Source of the DNA: Caecitellus pseudoparvulus
Lineage: Eukaryota; Bigyra: Bicosoecida
NCBI GenBank assembly: GCA_965644315.1
Contig: CBFFRQ010000067.1
Location: 744,001 to 808,000 of the forward strand
Reading direction: 5' to 3'
Length of the DNA stretch: 64,000 nt
Part shown: piece after piece, positions 1-12,000 of the stretch
Numbering within the stretch: the first letter of the stretch is position 1
Layout of the letters: the number at the start of each line of letters is the position of its first letter
Notes under the pieces: generated by a model
Told to the model about the DNA's origin: nothing
The model's input: the letters and a program-made list of their open reading frames with translations, nothing else
Databases searched by the model: none
Program-made: the position numbers and the translations under genes

Positions 1-2734
1 CGTCCCTGCTACGGTCGCCGACGAACACAACGGAGCTTCCAAACTGACTGATCTCAGCAGCGGGGGTGCTTGACGTTGTGTAGATCAAGTCCGGCGCCCA
101 GATGGTCTGGTCCAGGAGAAGGACTTGGGAGGACAGTTGCAGAGTCCCGGCTGATGGGGCTTCCAAGCCAAACACGGTGACTTTACCACCTGAGCTCTCA
201 CCTGGTGCTCCAACAGCAAGCTCAGCCTCAAACTGGGTGCTTGGTCGGAGGAACGCCGGCGCAACCGCAATTGCAGCGCCAAACCTATCATTCGCGGAGG
301 GTGTGAATGGGCCGAAAGAATCACCTGCCCCGAATTCGAACACAAGTGATGGAGCTGCTGGCGAGGAAAAGTCAACAATCATCACTGATCCCGCGTAAGT
401 CATAGTACCCGGTGCTCCGACAAGCAGCGTGGGCTGCAACTCTTCGCTGGCATTTGCAGACTGCAACCAAGCCAGCGCTGAGCCGATGTGAACAGTGTCT
501 ACAGCCTCAGCCAGGGTGGATGAGATGTTGTGCGTTCCCGACAGAGAAGCGGGTTGGACGAAGCGCCGTGGCTGTCCCGGGTGCACAAGGTCTGAGCGAT
601 CCCAAGGCGCTGACGAGTTGATGGCAAAGAGGCGTCCAGGAGGGCCACCTTCGATTTGCTCCACCACCCACCAGGCAAGCCCTTCTCCGAGGTGCCCGGG
701 AAGTGCGAGCACAGCTTCGCCAAAGCCAGAGCCAAAGCCAGCCCCAAAACCACCTTGCCCGTTTGGTCCTGGATGCAGCACTTCGTACCCTTGCTCGACG
801 ATCACCGAAGGGTCTCCGCCGTCCCACTGGAGGTCAACCGTCCAAACACGACCTTCCCTGCGGTCGCCCTGGCCATCTGCTGTGTAGTTTGCTGCAGAGA
901 CAAGAAGGTCTGCGACACCGTTTCCTGCACTGTCCCCCATGCTCGCCAGGGCCGAACCGAACCTTCCGTACGGCTGCAAGTTACCAGCCAAGCCGCCAGG
1001 CTGCAGAGATGAGATCAGGTGCGCTGTCAATGGCGCCCCAGATGGCATGGATAGCTCAACAAGCACAACAGCCCCGTCTCGTGCATGAACGCCTGAAAAA
1101 CCGGGAACACCCACCGCCAGAAGACGCAGAGCGTTGTCTGGTCCACTATACAAGGGGGCCAGGGAGCTCCCGAACAGGGGCTTGTCGCTTGTCGGCAACC
1201 ACGATGAAAGGTTTGTGTTTGTCTCCCCCGACACCTCCTGCCACGGCTGCTGCGGACTCGGCTTGCCGCTTTGCTCAAGGTGAACGATGGCCACAACGCC
1301 CCGTCCTTTGGACGCAGTAACAATGCTCGCAGGCGAGTCTCCGCGGGGTGCCCCGATGGCCACGTCTGGCACTCCGTCGCCACTCAGATCCCCGACCGCC
1401 GTCACAGCAGCACCAAACCACGTCGCAACATCTGCATGCACTGATAGGATACCAGCGGCTCCATGACCCCAGTCTATTCGTGTCAAGGGCTCACCGCCAG
1501 CAGTGAGGCAGACAACGACAACCCTGCCTTTTGCGCCGGCCTGCGGGACTGCCGGAGCGCCAACAATGATATCCTCTACCCGGTCGCCGTTCACATCACC
1601 CACCAGCGCGACGCTGGCTCCAAACTGCAAGTTGTGCCAGTTTGGCGTGTTGGCCGATCCTTGGGGCGTAATTCGCTTGCAGCTTTGCACGCTACCGTCG
1701 TTGCCGGTGAATAAAATGGCGACGCTGCCGATGAACGGATGCCCGGTGAAAAAGTTGAACTTCGGGTTCCCAATCACAAGTTCAGGGTTGCCATCACGGT
1801 TCAGGTCTCCCGCATATGCCAGCCCCGTTCCCACCGCATGAGTCAAGGAGCAGAGCCCCATGTTGCCCAGGTCTGTCACATGGAAGCCCTCCACGCCAGC
1901 TTCGAGTCGACGCCGGCCAAGCGAGCCAGGGATCATCGCATCTTCAGAGACAGGCAGAAGGCTGCATGCTGAGAGAGCGTGGTCTGGGTCGAGTGGGAGG
2001 CAGTCAAGGCTGGCTGCGTGCGAAATCAGGGGGGGCTCCTCATCCTCTCGAACCACACCACGCCGCGAATCTGGCCCAGCCACAGACCTCGCCCCTGATT
2101 CAGCCTCAACGCGCACAGATCCCCCTTCGGAGTGGAAGGAGCATGTGAAACAAATAGGTTGATCGTTGTGGTTCTGCGCTCCGTCTCGTCCTGGTCGTTC
2201 AACGGCGGGCTGGGCGTAGTGGCGTTGCGTTGGCGTTTCGCAGCTGCCGAAGCTGGCACTCCATGCTCCATCTACCCATCGTAAGTGCTCCGAGACACGG
2301 CAGCCTTCCACATGAGACTGGTTGCCTTGCTCGAAAGGCTCAACACGCAATGCATACCAGCCATCGGCGGCTGGTGCGGCGCGAACCTGCTGAACTTTGT
2401 CAGCCGGCGACCTCGTTGCCTCGCGTTGAACATGCAAGCCATTGTCGGTTGTGGGCCCGTGCGAGAGCCGCAAGCCCACCCAAAACCCACCCATTCGGTT
2501 GATTGGCGAGCTTGACTGTTCTACTGCATCAAAAACCACGCTGGGACCGGCTTTCGTGCTGCTGCGCTGGGTGGCCCATCCTCCAGCGGCACACCCTCTT
2601 TTCACCTCCACGCCAAGCTGGCAGTGCCCAAGCTGCCCCCCAAGCCCGGTAGAACGCCGCCTAGCGCTCAGGAAGCTGGTTGATCCCGCAGCCAAGGAGC
2701 AGATGCCAATGAGGGCTACCAGGGCGCGCCCCAT
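1..2734 (-). CDS. FG-GAP (integrin-alpha-like) repeat secreted protein, 3'-truncated by window edge
   Basis: Read on the minus strand, a frame opens with ATG at 2734-2732 and stays open for 911 codons to the window edge, so the C-terminus is missing. The first ~20 residues (MGRALVALIGICSLAAGSTS) look like a secretory signal peptide. From about residue 300 there are FG-GAP units of the type FGASVALVGDVNGDRVEDIIVGAP (roughly 1640-1560) and AVTAVGDLSGDGVPDVAIGAP (roughly 1400-1340), with Ca-binding DxxGDGxxD loops. Further, more degenerate units continue to the edge. Such repeats form beta-propeller blades in integrin alpha chains and other extracellular adhesion proteins. The gene lies head-to-tail downstream of a second, larger FG-GAP gene, 289 bp away, so the pair looks like a tandem duplication. 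No intron is visible. Ligand and function are unknown. Confidence 0.85.
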   Translation of the reverse strand, partial: MGRALVALIGICSLAAGSTSFLSARRRSTGLGGQLGHCQLGVEVKRGCAAGGWATQRSSTKAGPSVVFDAVEQSSSPINRMGGFWVGLRLSHGPTTDNGLHVQREATRSPADKVQQVRAAPAADGWYALRVEPFEQGNQSHVEGCRVSEHLRWVDGAWSASFGSCETPTQRHYAQPAVERPGRDGAQNHNDQPICFTCSFHSEGGSVRVEAESGARSVAGPDSRRGVVREDEEPPLISHAASLDCLPLDPDHALSACSLLPVSEDAMIPGSLGRRRLEAGVEGFHVTDLGNMGLCSLTHAVGTGLAYAGDLNRDGNPELVIGNPKFNFFTGHPFIGSVAILFTGNDGSVQSCKRITPQGSANTPNWHNLQFGASVALVGDVNGDRVEDIIVGAPAVPQAGAKGRVVVVCLTAGGEPLTRIDWGHGAAGILSVHADVATWFGAAVTAVGDLSGDGVPDVAIGAPRGDSPASIVTASKGRGVVAIVHLEQSGKPSPQQPWQEVSGETNTNLSSWLPTSDKPLFGSSLAPLYSGPDNALRLLAVGVPGFSGVHARDGAVVLVELSMPSGAPLTAHLISSLQPGGLAGNLQPYGRFGSALASMGDSAGNGVADLLVSAANYTADGQGDRREGRVWTVDLQWDGGDPSVIVEQGYEVLHPGPNGQGGFGAGFGSGFGEAVLALPGHLGEGLAWWVVEQIEGGPPGRLFAINSSAPWDRSDLVHPGQPRRFVQPASLSGTHNISSTLAEAVDTVHIGSALAWLQSANASEELQPTLLVGAPGTMTYAGSVMIVDFSSPAAPSLVFEFGAGDSFGPFTPSANDRFGAAIAVAPAFLRPSTQFEAELAVGAPGESSGGKVTVFGLEAPSAGTLQLSSQVLLLDQTIWAPDLIYTTSSTPAAEISQFGSSVVFVGDRSRD

Positions 2735-3023
2735 CGCGCCTGGCCAGGGAGAACGGCAGAGTGCAGTTTGCGCTCGGCCAAGTGAACAAGGTAGCGCAAG
2801 CACGAGGCCGGAGCTGAAGCCTTCTCTGCATCAAGTTGCAGCCTGGAACATTTAAGAGTGCTTTTTCGGTTTATCTGCCCGCCAATTTTGATGCCTCGTG
2901 GGTGGAGAGAGGTTTGGGGCAGTCGAAATGTGCGAGAGTGGCAGTCTTGCGAGTGCGGCGAGTTGGCCCCCGTTGGCCATGGGGAGATTGGAAAAGGACA
3001 GTGAATTCACAAGAAAGCACGGA

Positions 3024-6000
3024 TCAAAGCAGAAGTTTTGACGTTGATGCCTTGTACACCCCCGCACTCTTGGAGCGCTCGACGCTGTCAGCTCGCAGTG
3101 ACTTGCTGGACCGAGACTGCTGACGGTGACGGCTTCGGGAGGTTTTAAATGACCTAGCAGAAGGACGCTGCGCCTGCAGCAACGCAGAAGTAGCGCTGGA
3201 CATGTAACTGGATGTCCTGCTATCGACAGCAGCTTTGGCATCGGCGCTCAAGTCCTGGCGGCCAGTGGACGGCGCACGTTTCACAAGCAGGGTGGAAGGT
3301 ATGCGCTTCGTCGCATCGATGGACAACATGCGTCTGGAACCACGCTCGCCACTTACTCGCCCGCAGATGACCAGCGAGAGCAAGAAGTGGATGGCCCGAG
3401 CGACAGCAGCTGGAAACACAGCAGCTGCCAACGCGAGGAGGAGTGGCAGCCAAAACCCGATTGCGACAAAGAAATCAACCAGGGCGTGCACAGTCGGTGT
3501 GTGCGTGGACACGGGGGACACGTGGGGGTTTGCACGTCCCGTGCCTTGGAAGAAGGCCCCTGACTCCCATGCAATGAGCACGTAAGACGCAGCCGCCTGA
3601 AGCATCTGCCCGACTTGAACGCAGGCAACGAGGGTGTCGTGGGTCGCGCTGGCCAGCACCAGGCGACGCAGGCCGGAAACAGAAGACTTCGCGAAGGGGG
3701 CATACTTGAGCGCCTCTCTTGACATGAGCATCGGGCGAAAGTAAAAGTGCAGGAACGCGCCGACAAGTGTCACCACCATGGCGGCGTACGCGCGCCCCAG
3801 AAGGGTGGGGGACACAGATGCAACAAGGGCCAGGGCCAGACACTGCCCGACCCACATCGCACAGTACCACCATGTTGTGGGAGTGAAGACACCCCACACC
3901 CAGCCCGCACCGCTCCAAACGACGCGAGTCCAGCCAGCTGCAAGCGACGTCAACGAGTCCGCCCGCATCCCAACAGCGGCCTTGCCCTGTGACTTGAGCG
4001 CCGGGTTCGAGCCAAGGATGGGAACAGCGTCACTGTTTATGCCTTGCTCAGTCGGGCGGGCAGTGCGAAGCAGTCGCGGCAAGGTCCACAGCACAGCAAA
4101 CAGAGCGAGTGACACCCAAGCCAGGCCAAGCAGCGCAGAGAAAACTTGCAAGGTGACGTGTTGTGCTGAATCTGCCGGAGTGGAGAAATCTGCCACCATG
4201 AATCGCTCGTGCTGCGATGCTGGAAGAGTGAGGAACACTGACACCATGGACAGCAGCGAGCGTGGCACGGTCATGAAAGCGGAAATGGCCAGGGCAGCCA
4301 CGCTTGCTGTCCTCCACGCCCCACCTGCAACTAGGCGGGCTGCAACCTGTCCCGCGCAAAGGGCGAGTACACCGCCAATAACGGGAAGAAGCACAGCCAG
4401 TGCAAACACCACTACGGGGTCAGCATCTGATCCCAGCACGCAGCTCGTGTATGGTGCATGTATGGGAAGTAGGGACGCGGTGTGGGCCAAGAAACTCACG
4501 CTGGAGCTGGCCACTCCCCTACCAAGTCGAAACGAATCCAATTGTGAAGACCACTGTAAGTGCAGCAGCAGGGCCCAGCATGCGACAAAGCGCAGCAGGG
4601 CAGCCGTCGGGCGATTCAAGTGGAATGCCTTCACTGCACGGGTGGTTGCCGGTGAGTCTATCGAAGTGGTGCACAGGGATGTATCCTGAAGAGAGGGCGC
4701 AGGAGAAGGCGCCTGCAGCCACCACACTTGACTGGAGCTTGGCTGGGTGCGAGTGAGCCACGCGAGGGGAGAGGCGGTGGACTCCACCCACTGCAACCAC
4801 AAAATGGTCATGCCAACCAGCAGAGCGAGGCCGAGAAGCATCGCAAAGGCCAAGGCCAGCCCTGGAACTGCCCCGCAAGGCAAGCAGTCAACCGACGCCC
4901 CGCCTGACGGGGGTGCATACGTGTGGTCACTCGTGCAAGACGCACACAGTTCGCCTTCGTGCCCTGCCGCACACCCAGTCAGCTGCACAGTGCGGTTGAA
5001 GGCGGTCGCCCCGCCCGATGTGTCGCCTGGCAGGCAAGCAAGAGGGTTCGGGCACAGCAAGATTGCTTGGGAGAAGGCAGCCTCCGTGGCACCGCGGGCC
5101 ACCCCGCTGCCGTCCCACACCCCGCTGGAGTGCGCCAGGCCATACCCCTGCAGCAGGCTGACCCTGCCGTCCACACAAACAGCCCCCAGGGGGCAAGCTG
5201 AGCAGGTCACTGCGCCTGGGAAGCTGAACCCGCCCTCACCACACCTGACACACACTGAAGGAGAGCTGGCCAGCCCAAGTGTCGGCTTGGGTCCGAACGT
5301 GCCGGCGGCACAAGGTGTGCAGTGAAGGGAGTGAGCTGTCAGCGTACCCGGCACCTCCACACGGCCATGCCCTGCCTTGCACCGGCAGGCGATGCTCCCG
5401 TCTCGCTCGGCACCCTCTGGGCAGCTTGCAGGTGTCGCGGTGAGCTGCGGGAACGGCAGCGAAACCAAAGGCCCGCCAACAATCAGCAAAGATCGCGCCT
5501 CGAGGGTCGGCTGCAGCGTTTCACCCGGCTGCAGCCTTCGAGCAAACTCCAGCGGAAGAAAGATGCCCAGTACTGGTGTGGCAGGGTCGGACGCGCCCAG
5601 TGATCGCTTCACATTCACTGGTAGGAGAGCTCGCTCCGTGCTGCTAAGAGCACGAACAAGCAAAGTCGCACTGCGTTGCAGCCGGCGCCGCGTGACATTT
5701 CCTGAGCCAGACAGTTGAGCGGCCAGAATGTTCTGCCCCAGCAAATGCTCCCTTCCCAATGCATCCCGCAGCACTGCCAAGCCCAGCACGACCCCATCAA
5801 CAGTGAACAGCGTCCCGTCTGGTGCTGCAAACGGCGATGGAATACTGGCAAGGTCTGGAAGTTGGAGGGGCACGTACAGTCCACTGACATTTGGGCTAGG
5901 GACAACCAAAGACGAAGTGAGCAAACTCGCACTGCCACGCAGCATGTCAACACTGACAACGCTGGACAGCAGCTCTGTTCGCCGCCGCGCTGTGTCATTC

Positions 6001-9000
6001 ATCAGCATCACCAGCGTCGCCGTGTATGGGCCAGCGTTTCGCGTGGCTTGCCGGTTCAACTTCACAAGGAGGGGCACCTGCCGCTCAGCGAACGCTTCCA
6101 CCATAAGCGGCTCTCCCAAAATCAGCGAGGTGTCCAGCCAAGCTGTTGCTGTCGCGTTGAGGGAGCTTTGCAGGGTTGCAAACTGCGCAGCGGGATCCAT
6201 CGTGCTGCCGCCACACTGCCCTGAAGCAGTCGGCTGCATGTGTCCGGGCAACACCAACGCATCTTGAAGCAACGCAGGTGTCGAGCCCAGGTTTCGAACA
6301 GACAGCTTCGACACAAACACTTCCAATGAGTTCCCCTCAGATGGAGCCAGTGGGTCTAGTCGCAGGAACTGCGGGCAAGGCTGCACGGTGGCCACGAGCA
6401 GCTGCACATGCAGTGGGTGCTGGCGTCCGCCGACGTCATCCAGGGCCACCACGAGGTCCGACACGTGCAGTCCAGATGGGAGCTGGGAGAGGTCGAAGCG
6501 GACAGTCACTGTATCGCGCGTCTGAGCTGCCGTGCGCCCTTGAACCAGGGGGGTCAGACCCTGCGTGGCGAGCTGGGTTAAGTCGATGGCGGTTGCAGGT
6601 GCAAGACCTGTCCCTGGAACCATTGCCGCGCCAAGGGGCAGGGAAGCGCTTACCCAGCAGGTATCAGAAGTTGGCGCCAACAAAATCCACGTCAAATCTG
6701 CGCTTCCGGTGGCAGATACACTCAAAGTACGCTCCATGAAACCCGACCCGCCACCTGAACCAGGCACTGCGTAGGCTGTGATGTCTGAGGGGCTCACAGA
6801 GCCCTGTGGAGCCAGGACATTCACACTCACTGGCAACGCCGCAGCCACTTGCCCTGTTGCTGTGTTGATGACAGTGACGTTGAAGAGGAACAGGCCTTGC
6901 ATGGAGAGTGGATCATCGCCAGACGAGCCGTCGAGAGCAGCTTGCAGGGCAAGGATGTTTACAGAGAACGCGATGCTCGAGTCGAATGAAGTGTACGAAG
7001 ACAAACTCAAAGTGGAAGATAGTCGAGGAACAGCAGGCAGTGCTGAAGGAGGAATGCCCATCGGCTTGCCAGCTGCTGCAAGGGTGGCCTGCGTGTACGA
7101 TGTCACGCCTTGTGCCTCGCTTGGACTCAAGCGACCCACCGGGACGACACCCAGCGAAATGCTGGTCAACTGTCCCAGCGCAGCAACTCGCACAGGCAAG
7201 TTCACTGATGCACTCCCTGTCCGCACGTGCAGAGTCTGCGGCGGGAATGCTGAAGGGAAGAATGCCACCTGTGTCACGTGCGGCCCAACAAGGCTAGAGG
7301 TGCCACTGCCAGGGGAAACGGAAGGGTTTGGAGACCGCGTCGCTGCAGGGCTGGAAGTAGGAGAAGGGCTCGCCGAAGGAGAAGCGGTGGGGGGTGCGGG
7401 GCATGCCGAAGGAACGACGGCGCAGAGAGGGAGGGAACCCGGTGACGGCCGCAGCACAGTTTCCAGCGTCCAGAAGCCACCAGACTGAGTCGTGCCGACG
7501 GCACTGGCAAAGGGCGCTCCAGCCAGGATATTCAAGGCACCGTCTGATCCATGCTGGGGTGCCACTGCCACGCTCCTCCCCAGTGGAGGGGCTTTCTCGA
7601 TTTCAGTCCTGTTCACGCCAGCTTGGCCACCTTGCAGGGCAACAGCTCGGAGGGGAAACCCGCTGCGAGCCATGTACAGCAAGGCAAAGGCTCCTCTTGG
7701 CAGCGGGCTGCTGCCGGCACCTACCCCAACGCCAATGAGCAGGTCGGGAACAGCGTCACCGTTGACATCCCCAAGCCCGACAGCACTGTAGCCAAACCTA
7801 GACCCCACCCCGAGCGAAAGCACAGCGGCACTCCCGTCAGAAATGTGGCGCCAATCAATCAACTGGGTCTGCTGGTCCAGGAACCACAGGAACACAGCGC
7901 CGAAAGTCCCGGTGCCTTCACAAGATTCACAACCAACTGCCAAGTCCATGAAGCCATCCCCATTGATATCACCGGCGGCCGCCACTGCTGAGCCAAGCTG
8001 GTGCACAAGGCCGCCGTACGAGAAAGCGCCCAATCCTTGCGAGATACGAGATGCGAAGCTCCACGTGCCGCCTTGTTGCAGTTGGATCATGTACACGGAG
8101 CCATTCCCTGACGCTGAGCCAGGTGCGGACACGGCCAGCTCTGTCGCCCCCTCCCCGCCGAAGTCTCCAATCCCTGCCACAGCGAAACCAAAATTGGAAG
8201 CAGGGTCCACGACCAAACCAGTACCGCTACTTATTTCGACCCCGGGGGTCCACTCATTGTGACCACCCCACAACAAGAACACGCCTCCTCGATCCCCGCC
8301 TGAATACGAGGGAGCGCCCACTGCAATGTCATCCAGGGAGTTGCCCCCAACGTCGCCAATTGGGGCCACAGCGTAGCCAAACTGTGAATGTGCGATGCTG
8401 CTTGTCGCAAACATGTCGAGGTGATGTGCAGGGAATCGGTTCGGAGGGAAACCGCTGTCGCAAGGGGGGTCTGAAAAGTCCCTGAACAGAACCACGCTGC
8501 CGTTTGTTGCCATCGGCTGCTCCCCAGGGGCTCCCAGTGCAAACACTGAGATGGCATCATCATACCCAACCCAAGCGACTGCTGTGCCCAACGCATCACC
8601 GCTGACTGGGTCTGTGTTTAGGCACGGAGCTCCTGGCTCTGTCAGTGTCGTGCGGACCACAACCCGTTGTGAACAAAGGCTCGTGCCAGCCGCAGAATCG
8701 AGCGTCCCACTGAAATCTTCCAGCGATGTGCTGAACTTGACCACTTCGCCAGAGTGCCGGTAGCCTTGGCGGGGAAGCCCCACCATCAGCCCCACGCGCG
8801 ACTCGGGCTCCGGAAAGGCAGCAAGTGCAGCTCCAAAATGGCTGGCGACGTTGCCCCGCTCCCATGGCTCACCATCAATGTGAGCCAGCACACCCTTGAC
8901 TGAGCCGTCCACCTGCAGCGCCAGAACCTGCACTGCTCCTGTGTTAGTGTCCTCTCCTGGCTCAGTAAATCGCTTGGCCCCCACTGTGATGTCCGGGATG

Positions 9001-12000
9001 CCGTCTCCGTTCACGTCGCCGACATGGACGAGGGAACTGCCTCCGCCAGCCTGGTCCTGGAAGAGATTTGCTGTTCCCAATCCCCCTGTGCCCACAATTA
9101 CTTGCCCACCAACCGGGAATGCTAGTCTACTTAGGAAAAGAATCGTGACGGCCCCCCCAAGGTCGGTCTCCAAATTGGAACGCGGAGATCCCACCGCCAA
9201 ATCACAAGACCCATCAGCATTGACGTCTGGAAGGTGAGCGAGCGATCGACCGAAGGCCCCCTCGGGATCCAGTGGAACAAACGTGCTGATTTCGGCCGCG
9301 GTGTACCACGTAAGTGTTGCGAGATCATGTCGGGAGAGGTCGAGGATAGCAATGGCCCCCTCTGCATACTCGTCATCGCTAGACGTGAGTGAGTCAGCAT
9401 AGTAGTCGTCTACAGGGGGACCTTCCGGCCAAAGATTCGTGTGGTTACTCGCATCCCCAAGCGCGACGGTCGCGTTGCCCCTTCGAGCTCCCAGCGCTGC
9501 CACAGCTGTGCCAAGCAAGGGGGAATTCCTGGTAAACCAGTACGTTGCTACAGACGTGCCAAACTGAAGGTCCCCATCTAGGCTCAGCCTGAAGACCCCA
9601 CCACCGGTACCGCTGCGGCGCATACCTACGGCCAACTCAAAGGTCCCATCTCCATCTGTGTCACCAAGCGCGGCCACTGCTGCGAAGAATACGTCAGAAT
9701 GCATGAAGTCGCTCATTTCTCGAATACTCTGCGGAGTTTGCGAGAATGTATGCATGCCCTCCAGTGTCCCATCTTCTCCCCCGCTGAACTGCAGCACGAA
9801 TAGCTTCGCATTCGAGGGGCTTGAGTCGATGGGACCTGGGGCGCACACGGCGAATGCCAAGGGCCCACCGGGAAAGTCCGATCCAAGCCAGGCGATGTCA
9901 GATCCAAAGAAGCCGTCCTCCAAGAGCACTCCACCCGGCAAGGTGTCGTTGTTCAGCACATCTGTCCCTGCAACTGAAGCTGAGGGTACAGACGAAGGAG
10001 TGGGAAAGGGGGTGCTACTCACTGACGTTGACGCAGATGGTGATGGTTGCGGAGCTGGGGAGTCTGAGGCTGAGGTTGAGGTGCACATTGTAGTCCCCAT
10101 ATACCCTGGACACCCACATACAGGAAAAGGTATGCAAGGATCAATCATCGGATCTGAAGGTGTTGTAGAAGGTGTTGGCGTGGCAGACTGTGTCTGCGCC
10201 GCCGAAGCAGACGGGGTGGTACTCGTGGACGGAGTTTGTGTGGCGGCTGTGGTTGGCGACGGGAACATTGTTGCTGACGGAGAAACAACCAAGGTCGGGC
10301 TGGCAGTCGGTGACGGGGAGGGCGACGGGAAGGCTGAGACAGAGGGAACCGGCGACGGGGAGGACGAGGTTGACGGAGTTTGCGACGGGGAGGAAGAGGT
10401 TGACGGCGAGGCTGAGGCTGAGGCTGAGGTTGAGGGAGACCATGCGATGGGTGGCACGGCACCAGTGACAGGTGCGGTCCACAGGCCGCCCCGATTCTCG
10501 CCAGATTGCCCATCACTTGTGTACCCGGGAGCTCCGATCGCGAGCATGACTTGTGAGGTCAATGCGTCATGATACAGGGCTGCTCCAAGTCCAAGGTCGG
10601 AACCAGCATCAAAGACAAAATCAGTGAAAGGAGGAAAGGCTCCACCTTTCGTGTTCGACACGGTCGCTTGAAGCAATGTCGGCGCGTCTGCAGAAAACAG
10701 TGACACGAAGTGCAACGCACCAGCAGCGGAAAGTCCGTCGGATTCGAAGGGCTGTGCCACGAGCAAGTCTGGAACGCCATCCCCGGTGATGTCGCCAGAA
10801 CAATGGACTCCCGGTGGGGGCATGGGGGCTGCGCCTGTGCTGCCGCCAAAGAGTGCAGCTTCAGTCAACCAGGTAACGTTCAAGAAGGCTTGCCCAGTGA
10901 CGTTCACCGTCGCAACCCACACGAGTGTGGCGTTTTCCCCGAAGCCCCCCACAGCACCACCAGCAAGGCCTGGGACTCCACTGGAATCCAGCTCTGGAAC
11001 AGCCGTCAGCGAAGCACCAAGGAAGAATGTGGGCTGTGTGAGCCAGGGCAAAAAGCTGAGAGGATTGCAAGGGGCTGAGTCATCGCCGGCCGCCGCGCTG
11101 ACTGAGCAGGCAGAAACATGCCCCTTGCTGCTATCATGCAAAGGTGCTCCGACAAATACGGTGTGCCTGGATGGCCAAAACATGCCCAGCCCGCCTGATG
11201 CCAAGGCCTGGCCAAACCGTGCTTGAGCTCCGACGACCAAGCCGCTGGGGTTCAAACTGGAGACGTTCACGAAAGCATCCACAGCGACTCCCACGCTCCA
11301 CAGAGAAGTTTCCGCAGAAGTGTTGGGAGCGCTGACAAGCAAGTGCTCTGTGAAAGGCACATCACTAAACTCCCCCAGCCAAAGCAAGGCTGTCCCGAAC
11401 TCAGAACCGGCGGTGAGTCCAGGCAATGGGCCTGGGGGCAGCGTGAGGAAAGCGCCTGTATCTGTAGGCTCAAGGCCCAACGACCGAACTTGCACTGCTC
11501 CAACAAATGCAAAGCCAGTTCCTGGCACGCCGACTGCAAGGCGAGCGCTAGCTCCAGATGGAGCAGGAAGCGAGGCGATGCTGCGCCCCAGAAAAGATTG
11601 GGGCTGTGCCAGCCCGAGCACCAGCGTGGCTTCGAGCGTGCCAAGCGCTGGGTGAACACCAACTGGCATGCCAGGCGGAGCAACTGCACCAGGTTTCGCA
11701 GCCTTGCTGGACCTCTTCAGAATGATGCAAGCCCCGCCCGGCTTCGCGCAGGATGAGGGTGCTGAGGCTGCCGTGTGAGATACTCGGGTGTTGGGGTCGA
11801 AGTGTGCAGCAACTGCAGTCCCGAGCCCAGCGCCATTGAACGAAGCGACACCTTGACCAGCGGGGGAAGCTTCTGCAAACGCAAGCCCCACACCAGGGGC
11901 TACATGCAGCGTCAGAAGAAGGCCTTGTGTGTTCCCTTCCCCAACATGAAAGTTGGGCAGGCCAGCTACCAGCATGGCGCAGCCATCGTACTTGCACGAT

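Noticed and set aside
7290-10440. Ser/Pro-rich coding repeats in the FG-GAP gene as a separate satellite or CRISPR-like array
   Set aside because: The units are imperfect, stay in frame and encode low-complexity linkers between propeller blocks; there are no regular spacers.
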